From Hesseltinella vesiculosa (taxonomy: Eukaryota > Mucoromycota > Mucoromycetes > Mucorales > Cunninghamellaceae): a stretch of DNA of 64,000 nucleotides. Each line of letters opens with the position of its first letter. Position 1 is the first letter of the stretch. Below are positions 47,474 through 58,015 of this stretch, piece by piece. The translations under genes were made by a program, and so were the position numbers. The stretch covers positions 1 to 64,000 of the forward strand of contig MCGT01000027.1 in the NCBI GenBank assembly GCA_002104935.1. The letters run 5' to 3'. The notes under the pieces were generated by a model that had not been told where the DNA came from, ran no database searches, and worked only from the letters and a program-made list of their open reading frames with translations.

Positions 47474-50468
47474 CTATAGTACACATTGGTGCCCACAGCC
47501 CGTGGGGCACTCTTTTTCGTCAGCAAACCAGTCATGCATATGATCCAAATGGCCACCGTGGTTGCAGCCTTGACACCACACATACAGGCTTTTGACGGTT
47601 TGATGACTAAATCAGATAAAAAACAGCCGTCTGGGTCAGACCGTCGGATTCCCTCCCCGCTTGTACAACTTACCAAATAGAGCAAGGGTTCAAAAGTCGG
47701 TGGCACTTGTCGCACGCCCAAGCGCCTTGGGCTGTGCCTGAAACAAGTTTGAAGCAGTTGCTGCAAGTGATGTGGATCGTCGTGGCCGACTATGTTTATG
47801 AGAAAAGGCAAAGGTCAGCGATTTTTTGTGAGACGTGAGACAAGAAACACTTGCTTGGTTTTGCTCTTGAATGTGTGGGATATCGGAGGCGTTGATGATT
47901 GCGTTGACGGCTGTCCACAGCTTCAGCCGTCGTAGAATGTCTAGAAACGATCGATCAAAAAGCCAGAAGATGAGATGGCGGAGCATCTCACGAATTTCGC
48001 CTACCGATGTACGAAGTAAACCATTCCACGACCCGGTGTTCATCTATGGTGATATATTTTCGAAGTACCAAGTACAAAGTGACACACGTTTGAACGTCTC
48101 CCTAGCAAAAAAAAAAATAAAAGTCAGCCCATCTTTTTTTTTTTTTTTTGGAAAGTTGGGTGGCAACCTGTTCTGTGTAAAAATCAAAGAGCTCGTGGAC
48201 CATTTTATCATGTTGCCAAGCAGGCCAGAGATCTTTTCTTGAGAGGTTAGACGGTGGTGGTTCGTTGAATGTGTCTTGATCGGTGTTGTTCTCTAATGGT
48301 GCATTTTGATCCGGATGTCCGTTCCTTGAGATGCTTTCATTGGTCTATCCAAAAAAGAAAGAGATGAGTGCCTTCCTTAGCCATGCGGATCTCGGTCGTA
48401 CATCACTCAACATATCATTGGACATCAATTCCGCGAGTTGTTGATCGTTGTCTAGGGTAGAATAGAAAAGAGTTGGTCCAGGTTTCGTGGGTCAGGTACG
48501 TGTCGGCCTACTTGGGGTATCTTTGCCTTTGGCGGCATCTTGAAACAGAACAGAGACAATACGCCAGGATTGCGATGTTCGATAGTGACCGAGTTTCCAA
48601 GCAAGCTAGCGTTTCATAAAAAGCGTGGGTTGGCATCGTCTTTTCACCCGATTTATTTTTACCTGACTGTTCATTTCGCAAGAGTGAGCCAGGTCGCGAT
48701 CCGATATTTCATAGTTTTCAGCAAACACGGTAAAAGTTTCGTAATCAAAGAGAGGCAGGTGGCCAATGGCGCAGGTTTGCTGAGGGATATACTGGACTGC
48801 GTCTTCGGGTGCGGCCGGCTTTGAGGTGGTGCGTTTTCCTATCTTTGCAGCCGAAGCCATGGAAGATCGGGTGGTCCTGGGCGCATAAAAAAAACAAGGT
48901 GAGTGTGCGTGTCGTCATTTGTGCTCGAGTCCTTACGTCGAGTCCACAAATTCTGACGTAGGGCTGTTGTCGACGGCCAGGGCCAAGTCACCTTGGATAT
49001 TCCAGCAGAGTGAGTTATGCCTCAGAATGTCGATGGGTTGATAGGCGCTTTGAATATGTTGTCGAATGAAATATTTGTCCTTGGCGACGGAATAGATCAC
49101 GTCGTTGTTGAACCAGAGGAAACCCGTGGGGGTGGATTCATGTTCGTCAAAGGCGTACTTTGGAATGTTGGGTCGGCGTACGTCCCAGATGTGGATGCGT
49201 TTCTCGGTGTTGAGAGCGCACGAGGCGATTTCGTCGTCATGGTCTGGTCGCCATTGTACACGGGAGACAGCCGCCATGGTGCGCATCATGTACAGCGGTC
49301 GTCGGTTGTCGGAATTGAGGTCCCATACCTTGATGGTTTTGTCGCGTCCGCCCGTCGCCACCAGCCGTCCGGTCGGATGCCAATCCACTGTCAAACACGG
49401 GCCGTTGTGTGCGCTGACCTTGCGATCGTACATGGCCTTGGGGTTGCGCATATCCCATTTCTAACCAAAAAAACAAAAAATGAGCGTAGATAGCGATGAT
49501 GACTGCCTTTTTACCTGAAGGGTGCCAGTCTCAAACGCAGCAGCAAAGTCATAATGCACCACTGGGTTGAATTGCACGTCGCGCACGGATTCGGATTTCC
49601 CTTCAAATTTGAGCTTGGCTCCTGAGCGACTGTCACGTAAATCCTATGCACAAAAGTACGTTGGGTGAGTTTTGGGAAATGGATAGGCATGGGGGGGGGA
49701 TTTTACCCAGCACCGCATGGTGCCATCTTGGGAAGCACTGAGCAGAATATGGCCGTTTTCCGGCTGGAAGCAAATACGATTGACAGCTCGTGCATGCTCG
49801 TTAATAATGCGGTCTAGAAAATAAGAGGGGTGAGACATGCTTCCCGAGACTGTCTTGTTCATGACCTACCGACTTTTCTTCCTACTCGATAGATATCCCA
49901 AATCAAAATGGAGCCGTTGGTAGCAGCCGTTGCAATTTTAGACTTGGTGGCTGTAAAGAATGAAAAGGGATGGCGTGATCAATGTAAGAATGGCGTTTGG
50001 ATCGTTTACCGTTGTTTCCCCATTTCACATCGTTGCTGCTAAAATTCAGAGTGGATTGGCTGCCAACACGTAGATTCAATGTTTCTGTTACTTCTTCAGG
50101 AGTGACGGTCAGGATTTTCAAGACTATTGAATGAAATGAAAGTGAGAGAGTTGGAAAGACGGGGGAGAGAACTCACTTTCACGACCGGCAATCACCACAG
50201 CATCGCCGCCAGGCGACAGAGCCAAGGATGAGATTGCTCCGGACATGCGTGTGCGTAGAGAGGGGGTGGGATGGGCGTAGACATTGACGACATCGCTAGA
50301 GGCGACGGATCCATGTAGACTTTGTTGTGATTCAGTGGAGAGACGGGCGTTGCCGAGAGCAGCGTGGGCCACCAATCGTTGCATCCTTCCTTGGCTGGTG
50401 CTGGCGGTAAGAGATGAATTACTTGCAAAAGAGGACGAGAGGCCAGGGGATTTCCCTTGCTTGCGCAT
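47474..50468 (-). CDS. WDR24: WDR24/Sea2, GATOR2 (SEACAT) subunit
   Basis: A subunit of the GATOR2/SEACAT complex that controls TORC1 at the vacuole in response to amino acids. A multi-exon gene begins at MRKQGKSPGLSS. WD40 blades follow in order: MSGAISSLALSPGGDAVVIA, then IATAATNGSILIWDIYR, HILLSASQDGTMRCWD, GRLVATGGRDKTIKVWDL and ASCALNTEKRIHIWDV. A helical middle region contains FAENYEISDRDLAHSCE and RRLKLWTAVNAIINASDIP. The C-terminus has the RING-like WCQGCNHGGHLDHMHDWF followed by CPTGCGHQC near the stop at 47474. That Cys/His block is the hallmark of WDR24 and separates it from other WD40 proteins. The exon boundary at about 48880-48938 joins EFVDS to SSMASAAKIG. Confidence 0.9.
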
Positions 50469-50849
50469 GGTATGACAATGAAGTTGGGAAGGAAGGGGAG
50501 AAATCGGCGTGAGCCAAAAAAAAAAAATAACATTTTCATATTGAAGAACCAGCCTTTCTCGCCAACTGCAATTTCACGCATAAAAGGACTGTGATGCGCG
50601 TCCTGTGGGTCGAGTGGCAGTGTAGGCCTGACTAATCTTACATAGTCAAGCGTTTGTTGCATCAACCATCAGGTGTATGCGGGGATGGCTCTTTTTACTG
50701 CATAGGCAACCGAGGCTGAATTTTTTTTTAAATTTTATTTGGAGAGTAGGGGGGCATTAATGGCTAGCAATAGATATATTTACAATTTAACCGTTGGTGA
50801 ATGATGAACTATGAATTGGATGAGATGAAATGGAAGAGGCTTGGGAGGA

Positions 50850-52106
50850 CTACACTTTTTGGTCAGCCTTGTGTTTTTCATCCATGGCATTGTTGGCTTC
50901 GACCTTGACGTTGCCATCGTCGGTCACAAAAGCCTTGGCCATTTCAAGAGGAAGGTCAGCATCGACCAGCTGGAATTGCCCGCGCTTGGCTTTGGCAATG
51001 GCTAGGCGACGCTCCTTGAAATGGAGGTACACCAGGTAGGCACCGATCAAGAGCCAGTAGAGGCAGTAGCTGGTGATGGTGCCAATGGTGGCAGTGTTGT
51101 TCCAACCAAGAATGGCATTGAAAATTTGCCAGCCGCCATTGGACGACGTGCTTTGTTCAGGGTTGCCCCAGCTCGTATGCCAGACAGCCTAGAGAAAAAT
51201 GGAGTGATTGGTTAGAGATGTCGGCCGAGACCGATGTTTTTATCAGATGCTTACGGTGGTGACTTTGTAATCGATCACATCGCCGCCTTCGGCAGCTTCC
51301 CCACCAATGACTTGGTTCCAAGAGTATTGCTCAAAAAAGCCAACGGCCTTGGCCATCAGACCGGCAGACACAAGATACAGGATGCAGGTGGACACAATGA
51401 AGAACCAGCGCAGTTTGATCAAGGAGCCGCCGCGGTAGATCAGGAAACCGACAAGGAGGCCACAGATGATGCCCATGATGACAGCAATGGGGATAGATTT
51501 GGCCGAGGCATTGAGAGACACACCGCCGATGAAGACCACAGCCTCCAGACCTTCACGAAGGACGGTGACAAAGGGAAGGATCAGGAACGAGTACCGTTGC
51601 ATCCAAGCCTTGAATGTCTTGCGCTTGAACATCTTGCCAAACTTGCCACCTTCTTCTATCACCTTGTCCTTCTTGCCGCCGTCTTCCATGACCTTGGCCA
51701 GCTTGAGTTTCCATTTGTCTTGTAATTTCTCGGTGCGCAAGAAGGCAATGCCCATCAAGGTACTATAAAAAGCAGTAAGTGTTTGTTCACGTGTAGGAAG
51801 CTCAACGTACATCATGACGACAGCAATCAGGGAAAAGATGCCTTCCCAGAGATCTTCGCTGTTACCCCAGAGATCATTGACTTGAGTATACCAGACAGCA
51901 ATAAAGGCAGCACCAATGCATAGACAGATAGCGAAACCAGCAGCAGCACCAACCCATATTTGATTACGGAGACGACGATACAGAGGCGATTGCTTGTCAA
52001 AGGTCTTCATTAAAAACGTCAGTAGGACCGACACGATAATGGCAGCTTCCGTAGTTTCACGGAAGAGAATGAAAAAAATGGGCACGTTGAACAGGTCTTC
52101 AGCCAT
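50850..52106 (-). CDS. FTR1: high-affinity iron permease FTR1, copy B
   Basis: A paralog of the gene at 45596, transcribed away from FET3 with about 470 bp between start codons. The start is MAEDLFNVPIFF; an in-frame ATG five codons upstream (52121) is less likely. RETTE and REGLE are both intact. It carries an insertion absent from copy A in the loop before REGLE (EDGGKKDKVIEEGGKFGK), rich in Lys/Glu/Gly. Other family marks are FFEQYSWN and WGNPE. The C-terminal tail is shorter and ends DEKHKADQKV. Divergence from FET3 is the standard arrangement for the reductive iron uptake pair. An ATCTGATAA motif sits directly after the 5' splice site of the intron near 51250, besides those in the shared promoter. 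Confidence 0.95.
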
Positions 52107-52218
52107 GATGAATTGCACCAAAACTAGAAAAATTGGTTATGGAAGAAAGAAAAGAAGAGTCTAGCAAAAAAAAAAAAAAAAAAAACCACCAAAAAAAGGG
52201 CCTTGTACTGGCGAAGAG

Positions 52219-52227
52219 TTATCAGAT
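52219..52227 (-). promoter_or_regulatory. Fep1/SRE-type GATA motif 1
   Basis: TTATCAGAT on +, which is ATCTGATAA on -. It lies 113 bp upstream of the FTR1-B start and 347 bp upstream of the FET3 start. Confidence 0.65.
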
Positions 52228-52353
52228 GGTCGGGGTGTCTGCCTATGGACTTTCCGGTCCTTCCATTTTTCATCAGAACTTGACTGAGCTTATAGTGACG
52301 GTCATGCTAAGGGAAGGGTATGACTTAGTAAGCCGTAGATCACTGGCGAGCCT

Positions 52354-52362
52354 TTATCAGAT
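52354..52362 (-). promoter_or_regulatory. Fep1/SRE-type GATA motif 2
   Basis: TTATCAGAT on +, the same orientation as motif 1, about midway between the two genes. Confidence 0.65.
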
Positions 52363-52493
52363 GCTTTCGTGTGATGTGAGGTGTTTCAAAAAGTTCATCT
52401 CCGACGATAATGACAAAAGATGGGGTCCCTCCGGTTTTAAACTTTTTTTTGACTCGGGATAACTTGGAGCTGGCTTTTTATTTTTTATTTTTA

Positions 52494-52502
52494 TTATCTG
52501 AT
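52494..52502 (-). promoter_or_regulatory. Fep1/SRE-type GATA motif 3
   Basis: TTATCTGAT on +, which is ATCAGATAA on -, 72 bp upstream of the FET3 start codon. Confidence 0.65.
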
Positions 52503-52573
52503 GAGGGCAAAAAGTTTTGTCCCTTTTCTTTCTTTCCTTTCTCTTTCTTTTTCTTACCTCTAATTAAGCAAGA

Positions 52574-54865
52574 ATGAAGACTTCTTTGATGAGTTTGGTT
52601 TTGGGGCTTGGCGCCGGCTTGTCCCAGGCTGCTATAGTCACTTATAACTGGAACATTACCTACACCAACGCCAATCCCGATGGTTTGTTTGAACGTCGAG
52701 TTGTTGGCGTCAATGGACAATGGCCGTAAGTGGGGTGCTTTTTTAACCTTGCAGGTTTTTTTTTTTTTTTTTTTTGTGCATAACTAACCCCTGCCGCCCT
52801 TTTTTTTCTAGTCCTCCTCCCATGAATGTGACCATCGGTGATACACTGGTCATCAACGCTTTTAATGAACTGGACGTGCCTACCGCTCTACACGCCCATG
52901 GTATGTTCCAAAATGGCACTGTTTGGATGGACGGTCCCGTCGGCGTCACACAATGGTAAGCCCCTGCTTTCGCTCTTTCATCTTTTGCTGACCCGTTTTT
53001 GATAGTGCCATCCCTCCCAACCACGGCTTGAAATATGAATTCAATATCACTCAACATGGGACTTATTGGATTCATAGTCATTACAAGGTAACAGCAAATA
53101 TGCAACCCCTCTTTTTTACCACCCAAAACTCACCCTTTTTTTTGTTAGGGGCAATACATGGATGGTCTCCGTGCTCCCTTGATCTTGCACAACGTCAATG
53201 AAACTTACGCCTACGATGAAGATCTCACCGTCACCGTGGCCGGTAATTCAATTTTGCCATGTTTCAAAAAAAAAAAAATCGCGTGCTGATCTTCTCTGAT
53301 TTTCTAGACTGGTACCATGCTCAAAGTGACGATAACTTGAATAAATTTATGAACGTGTACAACCCCACCGGCGCTGAACCTGTCCCTCAATCTGGCCTGA
53401 TCAATAATAATGTCAATACCTCGTTCAGCTTTGTCCCTGGCAAGACCTACCGCTTGCGCTTCATCAACATGTCCGGCTTTTCTACTTTTATCATCAACAT
53501 GGACAACCACACCATGGATATCATCGAAGTCGACGGGGTAAGTCACCGGCTCTTCGCTTGTTCTGGTATCTCATCTTTTTCCTCTAGGTTGAATCCCAGC
53601 GCACCACCGTCAATGACTTCTATCTGACGGCTGCTCAACGTATCTCTGTCTTGGTCACCGCCAAAAACGACACAAGCACCAACTACTACCTCCATGCCGA
53701 CATGGACACCGTCATGTTTGACAAGATGCCCGAAGGCTTGAATCCTAGTAAGTCTCCCCTGATTTTCCCTACACACCTGCTGACGGTTTTTTTTTCCCTT
53801 TGTCAGACATCACTGCTCCTATTCGCTACAACCAAGGCAACAACTTTGGTCCTTCTGCCGGCACTGGTGGTGTCTCCACCTTTGATGATTTCGCTCTTGT
53901 GCCTTATATCAATGCTACCGGCTTGCCTAACCCTGACGACCACGTCAACTTGACTGTCAGTTTTGAAGTCACCACCGATGGTTTCAACCGTGGTATGTTC
54001 AACGAACTTCCTTATCTGATGCCCAAGGTCCCTACCATCAACACCCTCCTGACCATCGGCAATCTCTCCACTAACCCCGATGTCTATGGCCCTCAAAGCG
54101 GCACCGTGATGATGGATCATTTGAAGTTTTATGAAGTCGTCATCTCCAACACTGATGGCAACTCCCATCCTTGTAAGCCCCCTCTCTTTTTTTTTTATTC
54201 TGAAAACAAAATGCTCATACTCTCTCTCTCCCTCTCTCTCCTCTAGTCCACATGCACGGTCACGTCTTTTACATGGTTGGCCGCGGTGAAGGCACCTGGC
54301 AAGGCGATAGCTCGGTGATTGAATGGGCCAAAAACCCTATGAGCCGTGATACCATGATGGTTGAAGGTGAAAAGTTCCGTGTTATCCGTTTCCGTGCTGA
54401 CAACATCGGCGCCTGGTTCTTCCACTGGTAAGCAGAGATCAAATCGTGGCCACAAGAAGACACAACATCGATCTAACGCGTGTCTTTTTTAGTCACATTG
54501 ACTGGCATCTTGAATCTGGTCTAGCAGCCACGTTTATTGTTGGTGCTGATGTGGCCCAGCAACGTATGTCTCTGCCTCAAGATTTCTTGGACGTGTGCAC
54601 TGCCGGTGGCAACCCTGCTACTGGCAATGCCGCCGGTAAACAAGGTCTTGATCTCAGCGGCGTGCCCAGCGGTGTCACGTTGATTCCCGATGGTTTCACT
54701 GCCAAGGGCAAGGGTGCCATGGCTGCCTGTATCCTCGCCGCCTTGATTGGTATGGGCACCATTGTTTGGTACGCCTTTACCGACCCTGAAAAGGAAGCTC
54801 GTGCCATTGCCGAAAACCTCAAGAACAAGGAAACCACTTCTGTCGCCTCCACCAGCTCCGACTAA
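52574..54865 (+). CDS. FET3: multicopper ferroxidase FET3
   Basis: A cell-surface multicopper oxidase that oxidises Fe(II) and hands it to FTR1. About nine exons encode roughly 590 residues. A signal peptide opens the protein ([19 protein letters not shown]). The copper ligands are in four blocks: [30 protein letters not shown] and [14 protein letters not shown], which carry the type 1 and trinuclear copper ligands. Many N-glycosylation sequons occur (NITY, NVTIGD, NMSGF). A hydrophobic segment near the C-terminus ([20 protein letters not shown]) is the single membrane anchor, with a short cytosolic tail after it, as in Fet3. Laccases lack such an anchor, and pairing with FTR1 supports ferroxidase. 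Introns are small and in phase. Confidence 0.93.
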
Positions 54866-55786
54866 GCCCCCTTTTTTATATTATGATTACCATTCCTTTT
54901 TTAATTTGTTTTTTTGATTTTGCATCTTCATCTTTTCCCTCCTTCTCCCCTGCTCTCGCGCATAATTGAATATGCTTTGTAAATGCCTGTATTATTTATC
55001 TCTTCCATCCTTCATCCAATAAAGTGGACATGCACAGCTGTGTCAAATTTTCACTCTCCGCGTTTTTCTACCAAGCTCTCTCCAAATGACCCCGAGGCAA
55101 AGCAATCGTTGCCTACTTGGGGACATTGGTTTCAGTCCCCCTGTTTTTCCCACGAATTTTTTGATGGTTTTTTTTTGGTTGTCTCGTCACTGTTATTGCG
55201 ATTACACGACAATGGGGTGGTTTTGCCAAGGCGTGTTTGGATTCATTTTAAAGCTATGAACCAGGGCTATCCGTTGGGAAGCACAAAGTTAGAAAAGCAA
55301 TAAAACTAACCGAGAAACATGCTCTCAAGTTGTTGTGTTACCAAAATTCCTCTGCTGTTTTTTTTGTCAAAACAACTAAAAAAAGCAAAAACACGCCATC
55401 TTTTTGAATTGAAAGACGTCAAGTACAGACCAGGACATTGCTGTAGAGCTCGATTCTGACATGCTTCTCAGCATAAAGACGATAAGCCTTTGAACAAAGT
55501 TAATTTAGATCTGTTTGGAAATTAAACCGCAAATTGAGTTACCATTTGGAAACCGCAGCTCTTTTTTTTCAGGGTCACATGCATGTTTTTTAGTCGCGCG
55601 AATGTACAAAAGGGGGGGGGGACCAGTTTTTCTTTTCTTTTCTTTACTTTTTCGAAAACACTTACATTGCTCCTATAGTAAGTATTGAACTGTCAAGAAA
55701 TGAAATGTGACCCCTTCATATATTGTGTGTTGCCATTACCTCATCCACTCTAACCTTTTTATTTTTTTTTTCGTATATCACCACAG
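54866..55786. other. intergenic, no gene seen
   Basis: About 920 bp after FET3. It has AT-rich and pyrimidine-rich DNA and a G-run near 55612-55621. ORFs such as 54983-55303 look like chance frames. The stretch from about 55740 may contain an upstream exon or intron of the next gene. Confidence 0.45.
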
Positions 55787-56952
55787 TGCCGAAAGTTAAA
55801 AAAAATACAAAGAAACAGGTAAGATCATCCTTTTGTAACATGTGCCCATCTTGATGGTGTGTCAGTAGAATCAGGTGATCACATTCTATTCGATGTGTAT
55901 ATTTTTCTCTCATTTTTTATTTTCCATTGTAATCTAGGAGCGAAGTCGACCCGCCCGCAAGTCTGCCGCCTCCCGCCAACCGCTGCCCCCCAATGTTGGC
56001 TCAACGCATAGCCTTCTCTTGCGTATCGACTCCCCGGCCCTTCGAGCGAACCACTGTGCTCTCGTGAAGCAGCCTCCCTTCTCCTCCCTTGACCGGGAGA
56101 GTATCGTCCCATTCGACCAACTGCATGTTACCATTGGTAACTTGCATCTTCCGACCCCCTCTGCTGCTCGCGTGGCACAGTGCGTTCTTCGTGAGCAAAT
56201 TTCACGATTTGCTCACGAAAACAACATCACCAGCCCCATGCCTATCTCGCTCGAAGGGCTGGTCATGAAAAAGCTTGGTGGACGCGGTAAATTCATCCCC
56301 TCAAAAAAAAATGCATGCAATAGGGTATATCAAGGCTGTGGTGAGATGATGCCCTTTTTATTTAGTTATCCATCTGAATTATAGCAAATGCTGGTTTCCC
56401 ATGATAATTTTTTTTATGTCATCTTATAGCTGGTCCTCGCGTTATCTTCGCCAGTGCCAAGGACGAGTCCAATCTCCTGCGGCCTCTTTACGGTAAACAA
56501 CCTCTTGCCTGGAATGAAAAAACCAATCACGTGAAAAATGAAATGATTAGAGGATCACTCATCTTTATCTCGCATAACCGTAGACGCAATCAAAGAGGCC
56601 ATGACCAACGCAGGTTTTTGGATCTCGCCTGGCCGAAAACAATGGACGGTAAGAATCGGTGAACGGTATGAACATGTCTAATTTTTACCTCTTCGGTTAG
56701 CCTCACGTCACCGTCGTTGAGACCAGGTACGGTAAGCCTAAGAGCCAAAAGCCTTGGGGTGGTAACGTCACTGGTTTCCCCAGTCCTGCCTCTGTGAAGA
56801 GGAGCGTGGGGTCTGTTGATCTCGGTTTGACAGCAATCCAGCACTTGGAGCTGTCAAAGCGGGATCAACAATGCCCCATCAGCGACCTTAACCAGTGCGT
56901 TGCCATCTTTAAGGTCTTTGATGATGCTCAAGGCTTACCGTCACCGCCATGA
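55787..56952 (+). CDS. 2H phosphoesterase (AKAP7/ASCC1-like)
   Basis: A member of the 2H (LigT-like) phosphoesterase group that acts on cyclic phosphates or nucleotide ends. The closest match is the AKAP7-NLS/ASCC1 type. Exons 55787-55818, 55938-56286, 56430-56492, 56584-56648 and 56701-56952 join in phase. The two H-x-T-x motifs are HVTI at 56124-56135 and HVTV at 56704-56715. Before the first is a basic leader (KVKKNTKKQERSRPARKS), perhaps nuclear. Between them are IFASAKDESNLLRPLYD and AGFWISPGRKQWTP, and the last exon has LGLTAIQHLELSKRD. The true start is uncertain. The first exon follows a 3' splice-like CACAG and begins TGCCGAAAG, so the ATG may be split by an intron or an upstream exon may exist. 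No internal ATG suits. Confidence 0.7.
56188..56219. repeat. 13-bp perfect hairpin inside the 2H gene
   Basis: TTCGTGAGCAAAT pairs fully with ATTTGCTCACGAA across a 6-base loop. It lies in coding sequence (REQISRFAHE). Confidence 0.8.
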
Positions 56953-56955
56953 TCA

Positions 56956-57186
56956 TGCTGCCACCTCTGTCTCTGCCGCCGCCGCCGTCTCTGCCGCCAC
57001 CTCTGTCTATGCCTCTGCCGCCGCCTCTGCCGCCGCCTCTGCCGCCGCCTCTGCAGCTGCCTCTGCCTATGCCTATGCCTATGCCTATGCCTATGCCTAT
57101 GCCTATGCCTCTGCCTATGCCTATGCCTATGCCTATGCCTATGCCTCTGCAGCTACCTCTGCCGCTCCCGCTCCCGCTGCCTCTTT
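56956..57186. repeat. hexanucleotide repeat (GCCTAT/GCCTCT)n
   Basis: About 230 bp of imperfect 6-base units: CTGCCG and CCGCCT types in the first part, CCTATG in the middle and end. It starts right after the 2H phosphoesterase stop. Read in one + frame it would encode a run of Ala-Ser and Ala-Tyr dipeptides, in another a Pro-Leu/Pro-Met run. I take it as a non-coding satellite in the 3' region, not a gene. Confidence 0.8.
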
Positions 57187-57435
57187 TTTTTTATGTTTTA
57201 TGATTATGAATTTCACTTTTATGCCATTATTACAATATTATAAAACATGGGAGCAGTGTAAAATATAGAAACAGAGACGATGTGGAAGGGTGCATTAGTG
57301 ACACATGTACAAACGTGAATGATGCGTACCCTCTGCAGCTCCTTAAGCTTTGTATTCTCAACATTGTCTTGGTACAAGAGAGAATGAAAAGAGGACATAA
57401 AAAAAACAAAAAAAGAAGGGATCTCCTCTTACGTG
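57187..57435. other. intergenic between the hexanucleotide repeat and the SSD1-like fragment
   Basis: Short AT-rich stretch with no gene that I recognise. It may contain further downstream, unrecognisable parts of the SSD1-like fragment, which reads towards it. Confidence 0.4.
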
Positions 57436-58015
57436 CATTTTTTTCTCTTTTGCTCTTCTAGCGGGATGCTGTATGGCCATCAGGTCGCCTTCCAGAGCGC
57501 GATTGCGGCAGGCATTGCACACAAAAACGTCACTGTCGAGAGCATCGTAGGTCACAAAGGCGTCGACGGGCTTGGCATTGATCCGCAGCCGGCCATAGTA
57601 CAGTTCGTCTTGGGCCAAGGCCGTTTCCACTTTGTCACAGCCCATAAACCCCTCAAACTGATGGCGCTTTCCAGGTGGGCAGTGATCGTCAGGGTGCGAG
57701 CGCTTATCCTGTGCGATCACAGCAGGGGGTCGAGATGGAGGTTGGTATCGGCGCGATGGCATGTCAACATGGCCATGCCTATCAACGAAGGAGAGGGACC
57801 GCTGGGCTTGCAGCGACGAAGCGTCTATGGAGGGTGAGCTGGGGGAATGGGCTCTGACGGAAGGGATAACCATGGGCAGAATCTGAATGAGGAGGCTCCA
57901 TGTTGTGTGGAAGATGAGTAGGTTCAGGACCTGGCCTACGCCAATTGTCGTCCATGTTTCCTAGAATAAAATGAGCAAATAGTAAGCGACCTGCAGATTG
58001 TTCTGTGGCAAGCAT
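57436..58015 (-). pseudogene. SSD1/DIS3L2-like N-terminal fragment, left-arm copy
   Basis: On the minus strand, after a 3' splice-like site near 57970, the frame begins MDDNWRRPGPEPTHLPHN. It must change frame near 57870 to continue with SLQAQRSLSFVDRHGH. It then reads YYGRLRINAKPVDAFVT and SDVFVCNACRNRALEGDLMA, which match the first cold-shock-like domain of the SSD1/DIS3L2 RNA-binding RNase II group (pattern G-LRIN...AFV...RNRALEGD). It then ends at a GTAAGA donor near 57436 with no recognisable continuation. The catalytic RNB domain is absent. SSD1 proteins repress translation of cell-wall mRNAs. This copy is a fragment, and one frameshift suggests decay. Confidence 0.6.

Larger units (their letters stand above)
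52107..52573. promoter_or_regulatory. bidirectional FTR1-B/FET3 promoter
   Basis: 467 bp between divergent start codons. It holds three exact ATCWGATAA motifs (listed separately), an A-run at 52165-52184 and a pyrimidine tract (52522-52558) just before the FET3 start. The cluster argues for joint iron-dependent repression by a Fep1/SreA-type GATA factor. Confidence 0.75.

Noticed and set aside
47611..47619. ATCAGATAA motif inside WDR24
   Set aside because: It lies in or next to a WDR24 exon, far from any start codon. About one chance match per window is expected.
52107..52121. ATG at 52121 as FTR1-B start
   Set aside because: FTR1-A aligns from the ATG at 52106, so the extra five codons are probably 5' UTR.
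54983..55303. A 106-residue + ORF after FET3
   Set aside because: No motif, splice signals or homology; it looks like chance in AT-rich DNA.
56900..57268. A 122-residue + ORF rich in Ala-Ser and Ala-Tyr
   Set aside because: It is the translation of the hexanucleotide repeat in one frame. The 2H gene stops at 56952 in another frame, and no start context supports this ORF.
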